This document shows positions 1-8,343 of a DNA stretch of 64,000 nucleotides, piece by piece. The notes beneath the pieces were generated by a model. It did not search any database. It was not told where the DNA came from and worked only from the letters and a program-made list of their open reading frames with translations. Position 1 is the stretch's first letter; each line of letters starts with the position of its first letter. The stretch comes from an uncultured Aquimarina sp. (GTDB lineage Bacteria > Bacteroidota > Bacteroidia > Flavobacteriales > Flavobacteriaceae), in assembly GCA_947498455.1 (NCBI GenBank), contig CANMKK010000001.1, forward strand, positions 310,001 through 374,000, in the 5' to 3' direction. Both the position numbers and the translations under genes were made by a program.

Positions 1-1
1 A

Positions 2-1012
2 GGCAATGATTTTTCCAGCGGATACTCTGATTATTCTTCGTTAGGCAATTATAGCATATCAGGAAACTATACCCCCGGTGATAATAACCAACCTCCTGTT
101 TCTGATTTTCAAGCATCAATTGACTGTTCTGTAATTAATTTCTCAAATACATCTGTAAACACTATAGATTCGTATTTATGGGATTTTGGTGATGGTAACA
201 CATCTACAGAAGAAAATCCTGTTCATAATTATGAATCTAGTGGTGTATATACCGTATCACTAACTACTACGAATACTGCTGGGCAGCATACAAATCAAAA
301 AGATAATTTTATCGTTATTAACCTTCCTAGTCAACCTACACCTACAGATCAACATCTCTGTTCGGGAGAATCTGTAACGATTACTATGAGTGGTAGCAGT
401 GCATATCAATGGTACGATGCCCCTACTGGTGGTAATTTAATAACATCAGAAAACTCCTATGAAACAGGTGCATTAACAACTACACAAACATTTTATGTTG
501 CAGGAGTATTTGGAGATTGTATTACCGATACCAGAACAGTTGTAAGAGCTATTATAGATGACAATCCAGAACAACCCGTAATTACAATTGCCAATGATAA
601 AAACTTATCCGTAAATTCAGGATTCAATCACTACCAATGGTATCATAATAATGAACCTATAGAAGACGCTAATCAAGCTACTTACGTTCCAAACATAACA
701 GGAGAATATAGTGTAGAAGTTTTTAATGAAACAGGATGTGCTAACATTTCCGAAGGATTTTCTTTGAACCTTACACAACTCAATCAAATTAAAGGAGCAC
801 AGGTTTTTAAATTCTATCCTAATCCAGTTATTGACAAATTAAATATAGAGGGATTAACTACTAACGAGACAAATATATCAATTGTAAATATATACGGGCA
901 AACTGTGATGAAATCATTTTCTAAGCCCGAAATAGGTGTATCACAACTGCCTAATGGGTTATATATGTTATTTGTAAATAATAGAAGTATTGGAAAGTTT
1001 GTAAAGTTGTAA
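2..1012 (+). CDS. PKD-domain T9SS-secreted protein, C-terminal part (5' end outside window)
   Basis: The frame is open from base 2 to the TAA at 1010-1012, so the gene starts before the window. The visible part holds a PKD domain (WDFGDG motif), an Ig-like segment with a QWY motif, and a C-terminal type A T9SS sorting domain (FYPNPV, then strands ending in KFVKL). It is clearly paralogous to the metalloprotease at 8344-11214: the GYSDYSSLG, GDNNQPPVS and WDFGDG blocks occur in the same order. The missing N-terminus is therefore inferred to be a reprolysin-like protease, but no catalytic motif lies in the window. It is predicted to be exported through Sec and then T9SS. An intrinsic terminator follows directly. 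Confidence 0.85.
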   Translation, partial: GNDFSSGYSDYSSLGNYSISGNYTPGDNNQPPVSDFQASIDCSVINFSNTSVNTIDSYLWDFGDGNTSTEENPVHNYESSGVYTVSLTTTNTAGQHTNQKDNFIVINLPSQPTPTDQHLCSGESVTITMSGSSAYQWYDAPTGGNLITSENSYETGALTTTQTFYVAGVFGDCITDTRTVVRAIIDDNPEQPVITIANDKNLSVNSGFNHYQWYHNNEPIEDANQATYVPNITGEYSVEVFNETGCANISEGFSLNLTQLNQIKGAQVFKFYPNPVIDKLNIEGLTTNETNISIVNIYGQTVMKSFSKPEIGVSQLPNGLYMLFVNNRSIGKFVKL

Positions 1013-1067
1013 ATCGTATCATACCAAGTTCCTATATGAAATAGTATTAAATACGTTTTTCTAAATA

Positions 1068-1107
1068 AAAAAGCATATTCTAGAATATAAAGAATATGCT
1101 TTTTTTA
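1068..1107 (+). terminator. Rho-independent terminator
   Basis: A perfect 12-bp stem (AAAGCATATTCT at 1070-1081 against AGAATATGCTTT at 1091-1102) with a 9-nt loop is followed by a T-run. It sits 55 bp past the stop of the upstream T9SS gene. Confidence 0.8.
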
Positions 1108-1187
1108 CTTCTTATATGGATCAAAAAAGGATTTTAACTTTCCTTTATTAGATTTTTGAATATCTTTAGAATTCAAAAGCTACAAAA

Positions 1188-1724
1188 TTGAAACACACAA
1201 TTCTATGTTTTCTGATTTTTTTTTCAGGATTTATTTTCTGTCAAAATGAAACAACTAAGGGCAATATTATAAAAAATTATGGGAAAACATATGAAGTTAA
1301 AAATCCTGACTTCAAAACAAATACGCTTCAGGAACTTAAAGTGGTATTTGATATCGGAAGATCGTTTCATGATAGTACCAAAGTAAACCCTTTAATACAT
1401 TCGGCTGTCCGTTATTATAATATGCATATTCTTGCTGGAGTTCCCGAAGAAAACCTTAAAATCGCATTAGTCATACATGGTGATGCAGCTTATGATATCC
1501 TAAATAATAAAAACTACAAAGCTAAATTCAATATTAAAAATCCAAATATTTTATTACTTTCGGCATTAGTTAAAAAAGGTGTTTCAATTATAGTATGTGG
1601 ACAAACGGCAGCACATAAGAATATAACGAAGCTGGATGTACAAAAAGATGTACAATTTGCATTATCCGCAATGACAGCATTGGTACAATTACAAAACGAA
1701 AATTACAGACTCATTAATTTTTAA
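1188..1724 (+). CDS. Secreted DsrE/DsrF-like family protein
   Basis: A 178-residue protein with an N-terminal signal peptide (hydrophobic residues 4-18, cleavage probably after FCQ). The mature part has the alpha/beta pattern of DsrE-like proteins: a VVFDIG strand, a NLKIALVIHGDAA strand, and a late GVSIIVCGQTA segment with one Cys. DsrE-like folds take part in sulfur relay, but the periplasmic Bacteroidota members have no settled function. The start is TTG: the upstream in-frame stop TAG is at 1167-1169 and no ATG lies between. The M20 amidohydrolase follows 14 bp downstream, suggesting co-transcription. Family call from memory of the fold, so moderate. Confidence 0.7.
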   Translation: MKHTILCFLIFFSGFIFCQNETTKGNIIKNYGKTYEVKNPDFKTNTLQELKVVFDIGRSFHDSTKVNPLIHSAVRYYNMHILAGVPEENLKIALVIHGDAAYDILNNKNYKAKFNIKNPNILLLSALVKKGVSIIVCGQTAAHKNITKLDVQKDVQFALSAMTALVQLQNENYRLINF

Positions 1725-1738
1725 CACCATCTAGATTT

Positions 1739-3022
1739 ATGAAAAATAACATCCTTATAGTACTACTTTTAATCTTCTGCACTGTAGAGGCGCAAAAAAT
1801 TGATCCAAAAGTTAAGGAGATTTCAGAAAATATTGAAAGTAAAGTAATAGAATGGAGACGAGATTTTCATCAGAATCCAGAACTATCTAATCGCGAATTC
1901 GAAACAGCAAAAAAAATTGCAAAACACCTTAAGAGTTTAGGATTTTCTGTTACTGAAAATGTTGCCAAAACGGGTGTTGTTGGTATTTTAGAAGGGAGCC
2001 AAAAAGGAAAAACAGTAGCACTCAGAGCCGATATAGATGCACTGCCAGTAACGGAACGTGCCGATGTACCGTTTAAATCAGTTGTTAAAACCACATTTTT
2101 GGATACCGAGGTAGGTGTTAGCCATGCATGTGGTCACGATACACATATAGCTATTCTTATGGGTGCTGCAGAAGTACTTAGTAAAAATAAAGATAAAATC
2201 AAGGGAACAGTTAAGTTTATTTTTCAGCCCGCAGAAGAAGGCCCTCCTCCAGGAGAAGAAGGAGGTGCTAAACTGATGATCAAAGAAGGGGTTCTTAAAA
2301 ACCCGGATGTTGATGCTATTTTTGGATTACACATTAATTCCGGAACACCAGTAGGAATGGTTAAATATAAACCTGGCGGTACCATGGCGGCTGTAGAACG
2401 TTTTGTTATTAATGTAAAAGGAAAGCAAACCCATGGATCTGCTCCTTGGTCTGGAACTGACCCTATTTTAATATCCGCTAAAATAATAGATGGCCTACAG
2501 ACAATTATTAGCCGAGATGCACCATTAGTTAATGAAGCTGCAGTAATAACAGTAGGTAAAATAACAAGTGGAGTACGATTTAATATCATTCCAGAAAGTG
2601 CAGAGATGATAGGAACCGTAAGGACTCTGGATACGCAAATGCGTGAGCTTATTATTGGTAGAATGAACGAAATGGTTCCTGCCATTGCCAAAGCATATGG
2701 AGGAGAAGCGACCATTACATTTCAGAATAATACATCCATTACCTATAATAGCCCTAAACTGGTGAAACAAATGTTACCAACAATTGAAGGAATTGCAGGA
2801 AAACAAAATGTGGTCTTATCTAAAGCAACTACCGGTGGCGAGGATTTCTCATACTTTCAGGAAATAGTACCCGGATTTTATTTCTTTTTAGGAGGTAAAT
2901 CTCCGGATACTAAAAAAGCTCCTTCTCACCATACACCAGAATTCTATATTGATGAAAGTGGATTAACATTAGGAGTAAAAATAATGTCACAATTGGCTAT
3001 AGACTATTTAAACGCGCAATAA
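1739..3022 (+). CDS. M20 family amidohydrolase (hippurate/IAA-amino-acid hydrolase type), exported
   Basis: A 427-residue protein with a signal peptide (residues 1-18, cut near VEAQ). It carries M20D signatures: HQNPE near residue 44, RADIDALP at 96-103, the metal-binding HACGHDTH at 129-136, and FQPAEEG at 162-168 with the catalytic and ligand glutamates. A later GGEDFS and a C-terminal SHHTPEF supply the remaining ligands. Members hydrolyse N-acyl amino acids or amide-linked conjugates with two metal ions. The signal peptide implies periplasmic action, probably scavenging acylated amino acids. It follows the DsrE-like gene by 14 bp and precedes the glutamate-synthase-like gene by 12 bp, so the genes probably form one operon. 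Exact substrate not determinable. Confidence 0.9.
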   Translation: MKNNILIVLLLIFCTVEAQKIDPKVKEISENIESKVIEWRRDFHQNPELSNREFETAKKIAKHLKSLGFSVTENVAKTGVVGILEGSQKGKTVALRADIDALPVTERADVPFKSVVKTTFLDTEVGVSHACGHDTHIAILMGAAEVLSKNKDKIKGTVKFIFQPAEEGPPPGEEGGAKLMIKEGVLKNPDVDAIFGLHINSGTPVGMVKYKPGGTMAAVERFVINVKGKQTHGSAPWSGTDPILISAKIIDGLQTIISRDAPLVNEAAVITVGKITSGVRFNIIPESAEMIGTVRTLDTQMRELIIGRMNEMVPAIAKAYGGEATITFQNNTSITYNSPKLVKQMLPTIEGIAGKQNVVLSKATTGGEDFSYFQEIVPGFYFFLGGKSPDTKKAPSHHTPEFYIDESGLTLGVKIMSQLAIDYLNAQ

Positions 3023-3034
3023 TTTAAAATTACA

Positions 3035-4609
3035 ATGGAAACTATATCAAATTTCTTAGGTTCAATTTCATGGTGGATATGGATTTTGGTTGCATTAGCA
3101 CTAATTGCTATACGAGATATTTTCTTTAATAAAAAACACACCGTAAGTCATAATTTTCCTATAATAGGACATCTACGATATCTATTAGAGAGTATTGGTC
3201 CGGAAATGCGGCAATACTTTGTTGCTAATAACAGAGAAGAGCTCCCTTTTAATAGAATCGAAAGAAGCTGGGTATATGCTTCCTCTAAGAATGAAAATAA
3301 TTATGAAGGGTTCGGAACTGACCGCAATATTTATCAACATCAGCATATTTTTATTAAAAATTGTATGATTCCATTCCGCATGAAAAAGGATCATCCTAAT
3401 AAAAAAGATAAAACTTTTTTACCCTGTGCAAAGGTTATGGGTTTATATAACCAGCGAAAAAAACCCTATCGACCTGCCTCTGCTATTAATGTATCGGCCA
3501 TGAGTTTTGGTTCTCTTTCTGCGCGAGCTGTAGAATCATTAAATATTGGGATTCAAAAAGCTGGAGCCTATCACAATACCGGAGAAGGAGGGTTATCTCC
3601 GTATCATAGCAATGGAGGTGATGTAATATTCCATTTTGGTACGGGATATTTTGGGGTAAGAAATGAAGATGGTGGGTTTTCTATGAAAAAAATGAAAGCA
3701 CTCGTAGATAAAAACCCATTTATTAGAGCTATAGAAGTCAAACTTTCTCAAGGCGCTAAACCAGGGAAAGGCGGCGTTTTACCTGGTGCAAAAATAACAC
3801 CACAAATTGCTAAAATACGAGGTGTAGAAGTTGGGAAAGATGTATTGTCTCCATCGGCGCATACCGCATTTACTGATGTTCCCGAGCTACTACAATTTAT
3901 AGAGGATATTGCTTCTGAAACGGGCTTACCCGTAGGGATCAAAGCGGCTATAGGAAAAACCGAACAATGGGAATTATTAGCTGAACTTATGGCAAAAACC
4001 AATCGAGGCCCTGATTTCATAACTATTGATGGTGGTGAAGGTGGTACTGGTGCAGCTCCTCCAAGTTTTGCAGATCATGTATCCTTACCTTGGATATATG
4101 GGTTTACTGCTATTTATAAAATTTTCCAAAAACATCAACTTACCGATAGAATTGTTTTTATTGGTAGTGGTAAATTAGGATTCCCTGCGAAAGCAGCTAT
4201 GGCATTTGCAATGGGAGTAGATTGTATCAATGTGGCAAGAGAAGCTATGATGAGTATTGGTTGTATACAAGCGCAAGTATGTCATACTAATAAATGTCCT
4301 AGTGGAATTGCTACCCAAAGTAAATGGTTACAAAAAGGAATTGATGTTCCTTTAAAATCCGATAGGCTTTCGCAATATTTTAAAACATTCAGAAAAGAAC
4401 TTATAGAAATAACACATGCCGCTGGATATGAACATCCTTGTCAACTTACAATGCAGGATGTAGATGTCAATGTTGATGATGGAGAACTCACCAAAACCTT
4501 AGAAAATTCATTTAAATACAAAAAAACACCTGTAACGTTTACCTGCTCCCAAGACTTAAAAGATTGTTCATATTTAGGTGGTAACTACAAAGAAATAATT
4601 GCTAATTAA
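3035..4609 (+). CDS. Membrane-anchored FMN-binding glutamate synthase domain protein
   Basis: A 524-residue protein. Residues 8-26 form one transmembrane segment; the rest is a GltB-like TIM-barrel FMN/Fe-S domain. Visible signatures are SAMSFGSLS, AYHNTGEGGLS, GAKPGKGG, DGGEGGTGAAP, GSGKLGFPAKAA and the iron-sulfur cysteine cluster CIQAQVCHTNKC (C-x5-C-x4-C). The glutaminase domain of classical GltB is absent, which is usual for the stand-alone FMN_bind glutamate synthase family. The family's physiological reaction is poorly defined. It lies 12 bp after the M20 gene and 17 bp before a small membrane protein, suggesting an amino-acid or nitrogen-related operon. Confidence 0.88.
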   Translation: METISNFLGSISWWIWILVALALIAIRDIFFNKKHTVSHNFPIIGHLRYLLESIGPEMRQYFVANNREELPFNRIERSWVYASSKNENNYEGFGTDRNIYQHQHIFIKNCMIPFRMKKDHPNKKDKTFLPCAKVMGLYNQRKKPYRPASAINVSAMSFGSLSARAVESLNIGIQKAGAYHNTGEGGLSPYHSNGGDVIFHFGTGYFGVRNEDGGFSMKKMKALVDKNPFIRAIEVKLSQGAKPGKGGVLPGAKITPQIAKIRGVEVGKDVLSPSAHTAFTDVPELLQFIEDIASETGLPVGIKAAIGKTEQWELLAELMAKTNRGPDFITIDGGEGGTGAAPPSFADHVSLPWIYGFTAIYKIFQKHQLTDRIVFIGSGKLGFPAKAAMAFAMGVDCINVAREAMMSIGCIQAQVCHTNKCPSGIATQSKWLQKGIDVPLKSDRLSQYFKTFRKELIEITHAAGYEHPCQLTMQDVDVNVDDGELTKTLENSFKYKKTPVTFTCSQDLKDCSYLGGNYKEIIAN

Positions 4610-4626
4610 AAAAATAAGAATAAACC

Positions 4627-5145
4627 ATGAAACTTGAAATTGTACCACTTTTAATATCTCTAATACCTTCTTTATTTTTAACCCTATTAGCACTTTATTA
4701 TTTTAAACTTCATACTGATAATGAAGAAAAAAGACGTCGATATTTGTTACATAAAGAACATCAAAAACAATCCTTACCACTACGATTACAGGCCTATGAG
4801 AGAATGGCATTATTTTTAGAACGTATTTCTCCAGGTAAATTACTACTTAGAACTGCTCCTGTAGGAGAAGATAAAAAAGAATACGAATCACTTTTAATCA
4901 ATATGATTGAACAAGAATTTGACCATAATCTCACTCAACAAATTTATATTTCTGATGAATGCTGGAATATGGTTAGAGCTGCAAAAAATGGCACCATTGC
5001 TTTAGTTCGAAAAAATAGTTTAAAAGAAGACATTACATCCGCCAATAAAATGAGGGAAGCTATCCTTACTACTGTGTTAGAAAAAGGAGCTCCTAGTGAT
5101 GATGCTTTAACAGCTATAAAAAGTGAAGTAGAGGATTTGTTTTAA
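4627..5145 (+). CDS. Conserved hypothetical membrane-anchored protein
   Basis: A 172-residue protein with one N-terminal transmembrane helix (about residues 5-26), then a charged linker rich in Lys, Arg and Glu, then a mostly helical soluble domain (AYERMALFLERISP, IEQEFDHNLTQQIY, ECWNMVRAAKNG). I recognise it only as a type common in Flavobacteriia and assign no function. It follows the glutamate-synthase-like gene by 17 bp and ends the operon; no clear terminator hairpin follows. Confidence 0.75.
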   Translation: MKLEIVPLLISLIPSLFLTLLALYYFKLHTDNEEKRRRYLLHKEHQKQSLPLRLQAYERMALFLERISPGKLLLRTAPVGEDKKEYESLLINMIEQEFDHNLTQQIYISDECWNMVRAAKNGTIALVRKNSLKEDITSANKMREAILTTVLEKGAPSDDALTAIKSEVEDLF

Positions 5146-6064
5146 GAGTTATTATTGATTTTGAAAAATGTAAATTATACTTTCTTTTAGTTTACTTATC
5201 GACTCGTCAAAAAATTAAGAGGATACATTTAAAATTAGTAAAGCTCACCTCCTACTCAACATTAAATCACATTGGATTTTCTGATGTAACCTTTATAATA
5301 GTTTTTAAAATAAACTGTTCCATTTAAGGAAAAGTGTTTATAAGGATTATACGGCAGAAACTTTCTTATGTTAATCTATTCTTACCAAATAGATTCTAAA
5401 AATGTAAGTTGTTTTTTTCTGTTTGAAACGGTGAAATTCTTATATATTTCTAATTACATAAGTTTTTTGCTATAAAAAACGAAAGAAATAGGTGACTATT
5501 TTATCTTAATTGCAGGATTGGTATTAATCGTTTTTGTTTACTGAACTTGGGCATCTTTAGTCAACTACCTTGAGACAAGCCTAGGAGAATTAAAATCAAT
5601 AGATGTAATATATAGCGGTACTTCGACTCAGTTCAGCACCGGTTTTATGATTCGATTTTCTTTCCTAAATTAAAAATGCCTGCTTATCTTTTAGATAATA
5701 TAATTTACGCATAAAACTTTCGCATATAGTTCGTTTCTTTTGCACTATATCTGCGTTATAAAATTCAACAATAACTATACTTCGAGGTAGCTCAGCACAA
5801 GTGGCTATTCTTTAATTCTATGCCGTAATCTAGTACAAAATAATTCAAACTCCTTAAACGAATTTCTTATTCGTAAATCCTATAATTCTAAAATCAAATT
5901 GGATTATATATAGGGTTGTTTCGTAACTGCAGATTTATTTAGAGATATATTTCTATATTTTAGGGTAACATTTAGAGTAGTTAGTACATTAATATAAGAA
6001 TCGTAACAGAATACCCACAAATAGTACTATTAAATTGTACTATTGCATTTTTATTAATTTAGTA
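5146..6064. other. Long intergenic region with dispersed repeats
   Basis: About 900 bp without a convincing gene. It contains a TCGAC-type short repeat (5619-5640) and a complete MITE-like palindromic element (5697-5884, separate entry). The rest is AT-rich with stops in all frames. Confidence 0.6.
5697..5884. repeat. MITE-like palindromic repeat, copy 1
   Basis: A 188-bp copy of a family also found at 23820-23981 and 57710-57895, with single ends at 26714-26739 and 63804-63834. The consensus ends are inverted (ATACGATTTACGCATAA and its approximate complement TTATCCATAAATCGTAT). Inner arms also pair (AAAATTCAACAATA against a TAAAGAATAG/TTGAATTTTA side), so the whole element can fold into a long hairpin. 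This copy is the most diverged at its ends. It carries the central TCGAC-type block that copy 2 lacks. Confidence 0.75.
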
Positions 6065-7906
6065 ATGAAGCATTTAAAAATCTTAGTATCATTTTTCCTT
6101 CTTATCATTATAATATCAGTAAATGAGCTTTTTTCTCAAGACACTATATTAGATCATGAAACTTTTCTTGAAGAACTAAAAAATAGTGAAGACCAAACAT
6201 ATCATGATATACTTCAGAAATACGAACTGTATATTTCTGGGCATCCAGATAATGTGCCTATACAAATTGAGAAATGTAAATTCGTACAATATGCCCAATA
6301 TGATGAATATGACGAATACAACCCTAATCAAAAATATTTTGATAGTATCTCGAATATGCTTCTTACCAATTATCCAGATCATCCTGAGGTATTAATTTTT
6401 CATACTACTTTTAAGTGGGGAGACGAATTAAAAGATATATATGAGAAAGCAGAGATTTCGATTAAAAATAATCCGGAATCATGGAGTGAACAACAACTCG
6501 GATTCATGTATTCTGAAATTGCCAAAAATCATCTTAGGGATGACGATTTTCAAACGGCTATTATATATGCAGATAAGGCAATATCTAAGGATAGACAATA
6601 CGCCTCTTCATTATTTTATGCAAAAATATTAATCAACCTAGACAGAAAAGAGGATGCTCTAATCTGTTTACATAAAGAAAATGATAGTACTGCTAAGATA
6701 TGGGAACTTAATCAAAAAGCCGATTTGCTATTAAAATTAGATGATTACTCTAATGCGCTATCCTTATATAAAAAAATTAACGACATTGATTCTACATATA
6801 CCAATGAAGCCGAACTCGCCAAAACTTTCGAAGGTATTAAAAAGTATGATATGGCTAGATCTTATTTTGTAGCAGATACAATTAACAATTGGAACCAAAG
6901 CAAAGCATCCTTTGATTTATTTTTGCATGACCTTAAATATCAAAGTAGTGATCTTTGCATTGCAAGTTATAACGCCTATAGAGCTCATGGGTATGCCATG
7001 GATCCATTAGCCATTTATAGATTTAAATTATTCTTTACACACCCTTTATTAGCCTGGAAAATTCAGGATTTATTGGGGATACTAACCCTATTACTCCTAT
7101 TCACTTTTTTTATAATTGTTCCATCCATATGGATTTTACCTATTTATTTTATTGGACATAAATGGAAAATCATACATGCTATTAAAACGAATAGTTTTTG
7201 GGGGCTAAAAAGTTTTTGGTGGGTCAGTTCGGGATATTTTATTGCTTCATTTTTATCACTATTAGTGGCACCACAATTTATTAATTCATGGTTTAATTGG
7301 GCAGACGATGGAACTGATATAGTTGGTGAGGCGCTTGGACTTAGTACATTAATATTTATCTTACTTGCTGCCTTAATTAGTTTTTGCCTTTTAAATAAAG
7401 ATAATATAAAACTATTGCTTCCCATTAATTGGACTATTGGTAAAACACTACGCATTTCTATTGGGTATTTTGTTATCTTCAAAATTGTTACAAACATCTA
7501 TCAGAAAGCCGCAGTTGGAGTCTTTAATCCTTCCTTATATGATCTAAACAGTTTATCTAATCTATTTTTATCTTCCAGAGAAGATATCCTTGCCCTATTA
7601 TCGAATTATGGAAATTTAAGCGGATATATACTCATAGGGATATTAGTTCCTGTTTATGAAGAACTTATTTTTAGAGGAGTGTTACTAGATTCCTGTAAAC
7701 GATATATAACCTATAACTGGGCCAATGTATTACAAGCGGCATTATTTGCTACCATTCATTGGGATCTATTTCTTTTTCCCGTATTTTTTATTTTTGGAAT
7801 CATAGTAGGTAAGTTAAGAAGGACTTCTGGCAGCTTACTACCGGGGATTATATTTCATTCGATAAATAATATACTAGCAGTTTCCATCATGATAAGCAGG
7901 ATGTAA
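6065..7906 (+). CDS. TPR-containing CPBP family intramembrane metalloprotease
   Basis: From the ATG at 6065 the protein has 613 residues; the frame also opens at a TTG at 6035, but the ATG gives a clean signal sequence (MKHLKIL plus a hydrophobic run). The N-terminal half contains TPR-like helical repeats (QTAIIYADKAISKD, YSNALSLYKKIND). The C-terminal half has about seven transmembrane helices with the CPBP/Abi motifs: YEELIFRG (E532, E533, R537), a His in TIHWD (about 565) and FHSINN (His about 598). These form the predicted intramembrane metal site. CPBP proteins process CAAX-like or other membrane substrates; the fused TPR region may recruit them. It stands alone between two long intergenic regions. 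Confidence 0.85.
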   Translation: MKHLKILVSFFLLIIIISVNELFSQDTILDHETFLEELKNSEDQTYHDILQKYELYISGHPDNVPIQIEKCKFVQYAQYDEYDEYNPNQKYFDSISNMLLTNYPDHPEVLIFHTTFKWGDELKDIYEKAEISIKNNPESWSEQQLGFMYSEIAKNHLRDDDFQTAIIYADKAISKDRQYASSLFYAKILINLDRKEDALICLHKENDSTAKIWELNQKADLLLKLDDYSNALSLYKKINDIDSTYTNEAELAKTFEGIKKYDMARSYFVADTINNWNQSKASFDLFLHDLKYQSSDLCIASYNAYRAHGYAMDPLAIYRFKLFFTHPLLAWKIQDLLGILTLLLLFTFFIIVPSIWILPIYFIGHKWKIIHAIKTNSFWGLKSFWWVSSGYFIASFLSLLVAPQFINSWFNWADDGTDIVGEALGLSTLIFILLAALISFCLLNKDNIKLLLPINWTIGKTLRISIGYFVIFKIVTNIYQKAAVGVFNPSLYDLNSLSNLFLSSREDILALLSNYGNLSGYILIGILVPVYEELIFRGVLLDSCKRYITYNWANVLQAALFATIHWDLFLFPVFFIFGIIVGKLRRTSGSLLPGIIFHSINNILAVSIMISRM

Positions 7907-8343
7907 AAATTGTATTCTAATAAAGAATATGCTTGAAATTCTATACTTTATCCTATAAAGGTTTTAAACCTAATGTTATATATTCCTTAATTTTTTAAGA
8001 AAACTTTACATTAAATTTATCTAAAAGACCTCATAACCCTTTATTAACAAGGGATACTATAACATACGTATAGTCTAAAAGGTGAAAAAAAATATTAAGA
8101 AAAATCCTACGTATTAATTTATGTACTATGTTAGTCATTTCCCTTCTAAGGTACTGTAGTATATAGGATCGTTTTACAAAGGCTTGTTTTTCACCCTAGT
8201 AAATTACTCGGAAATAACGATAACCGTATGGTAAACACGTACTTCAGTGCATAATAAATTCTGCTTTTACAAGTTATAGGCAATAAATAATTACGTAACT
8301 AATTGTCTAATTTATTAATAACCTACATCACAAACTCACACCT
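7907..8343. other. Intergenic region without recognisable features
   Basis: 437 bp of AT-rich DNA between the CPBP protease and the reprolysin-like protease. No gene, clear repeat or terminator was seen. Confidence 0.5.

Noticed and set aside
1021..1050. Similarity of ACCAAGTTCCTATATGAAAT with a stretch near 57925
   Set aside because: Only about 20 bp and not extended on either side; not enough to call a repeat.
2224..2715. 163-codon minus-strand frame inside the M20 gene
   Set aside because: It lies wholly antisense to a gene with clear catalytic motifs and has no recognisable sequence.
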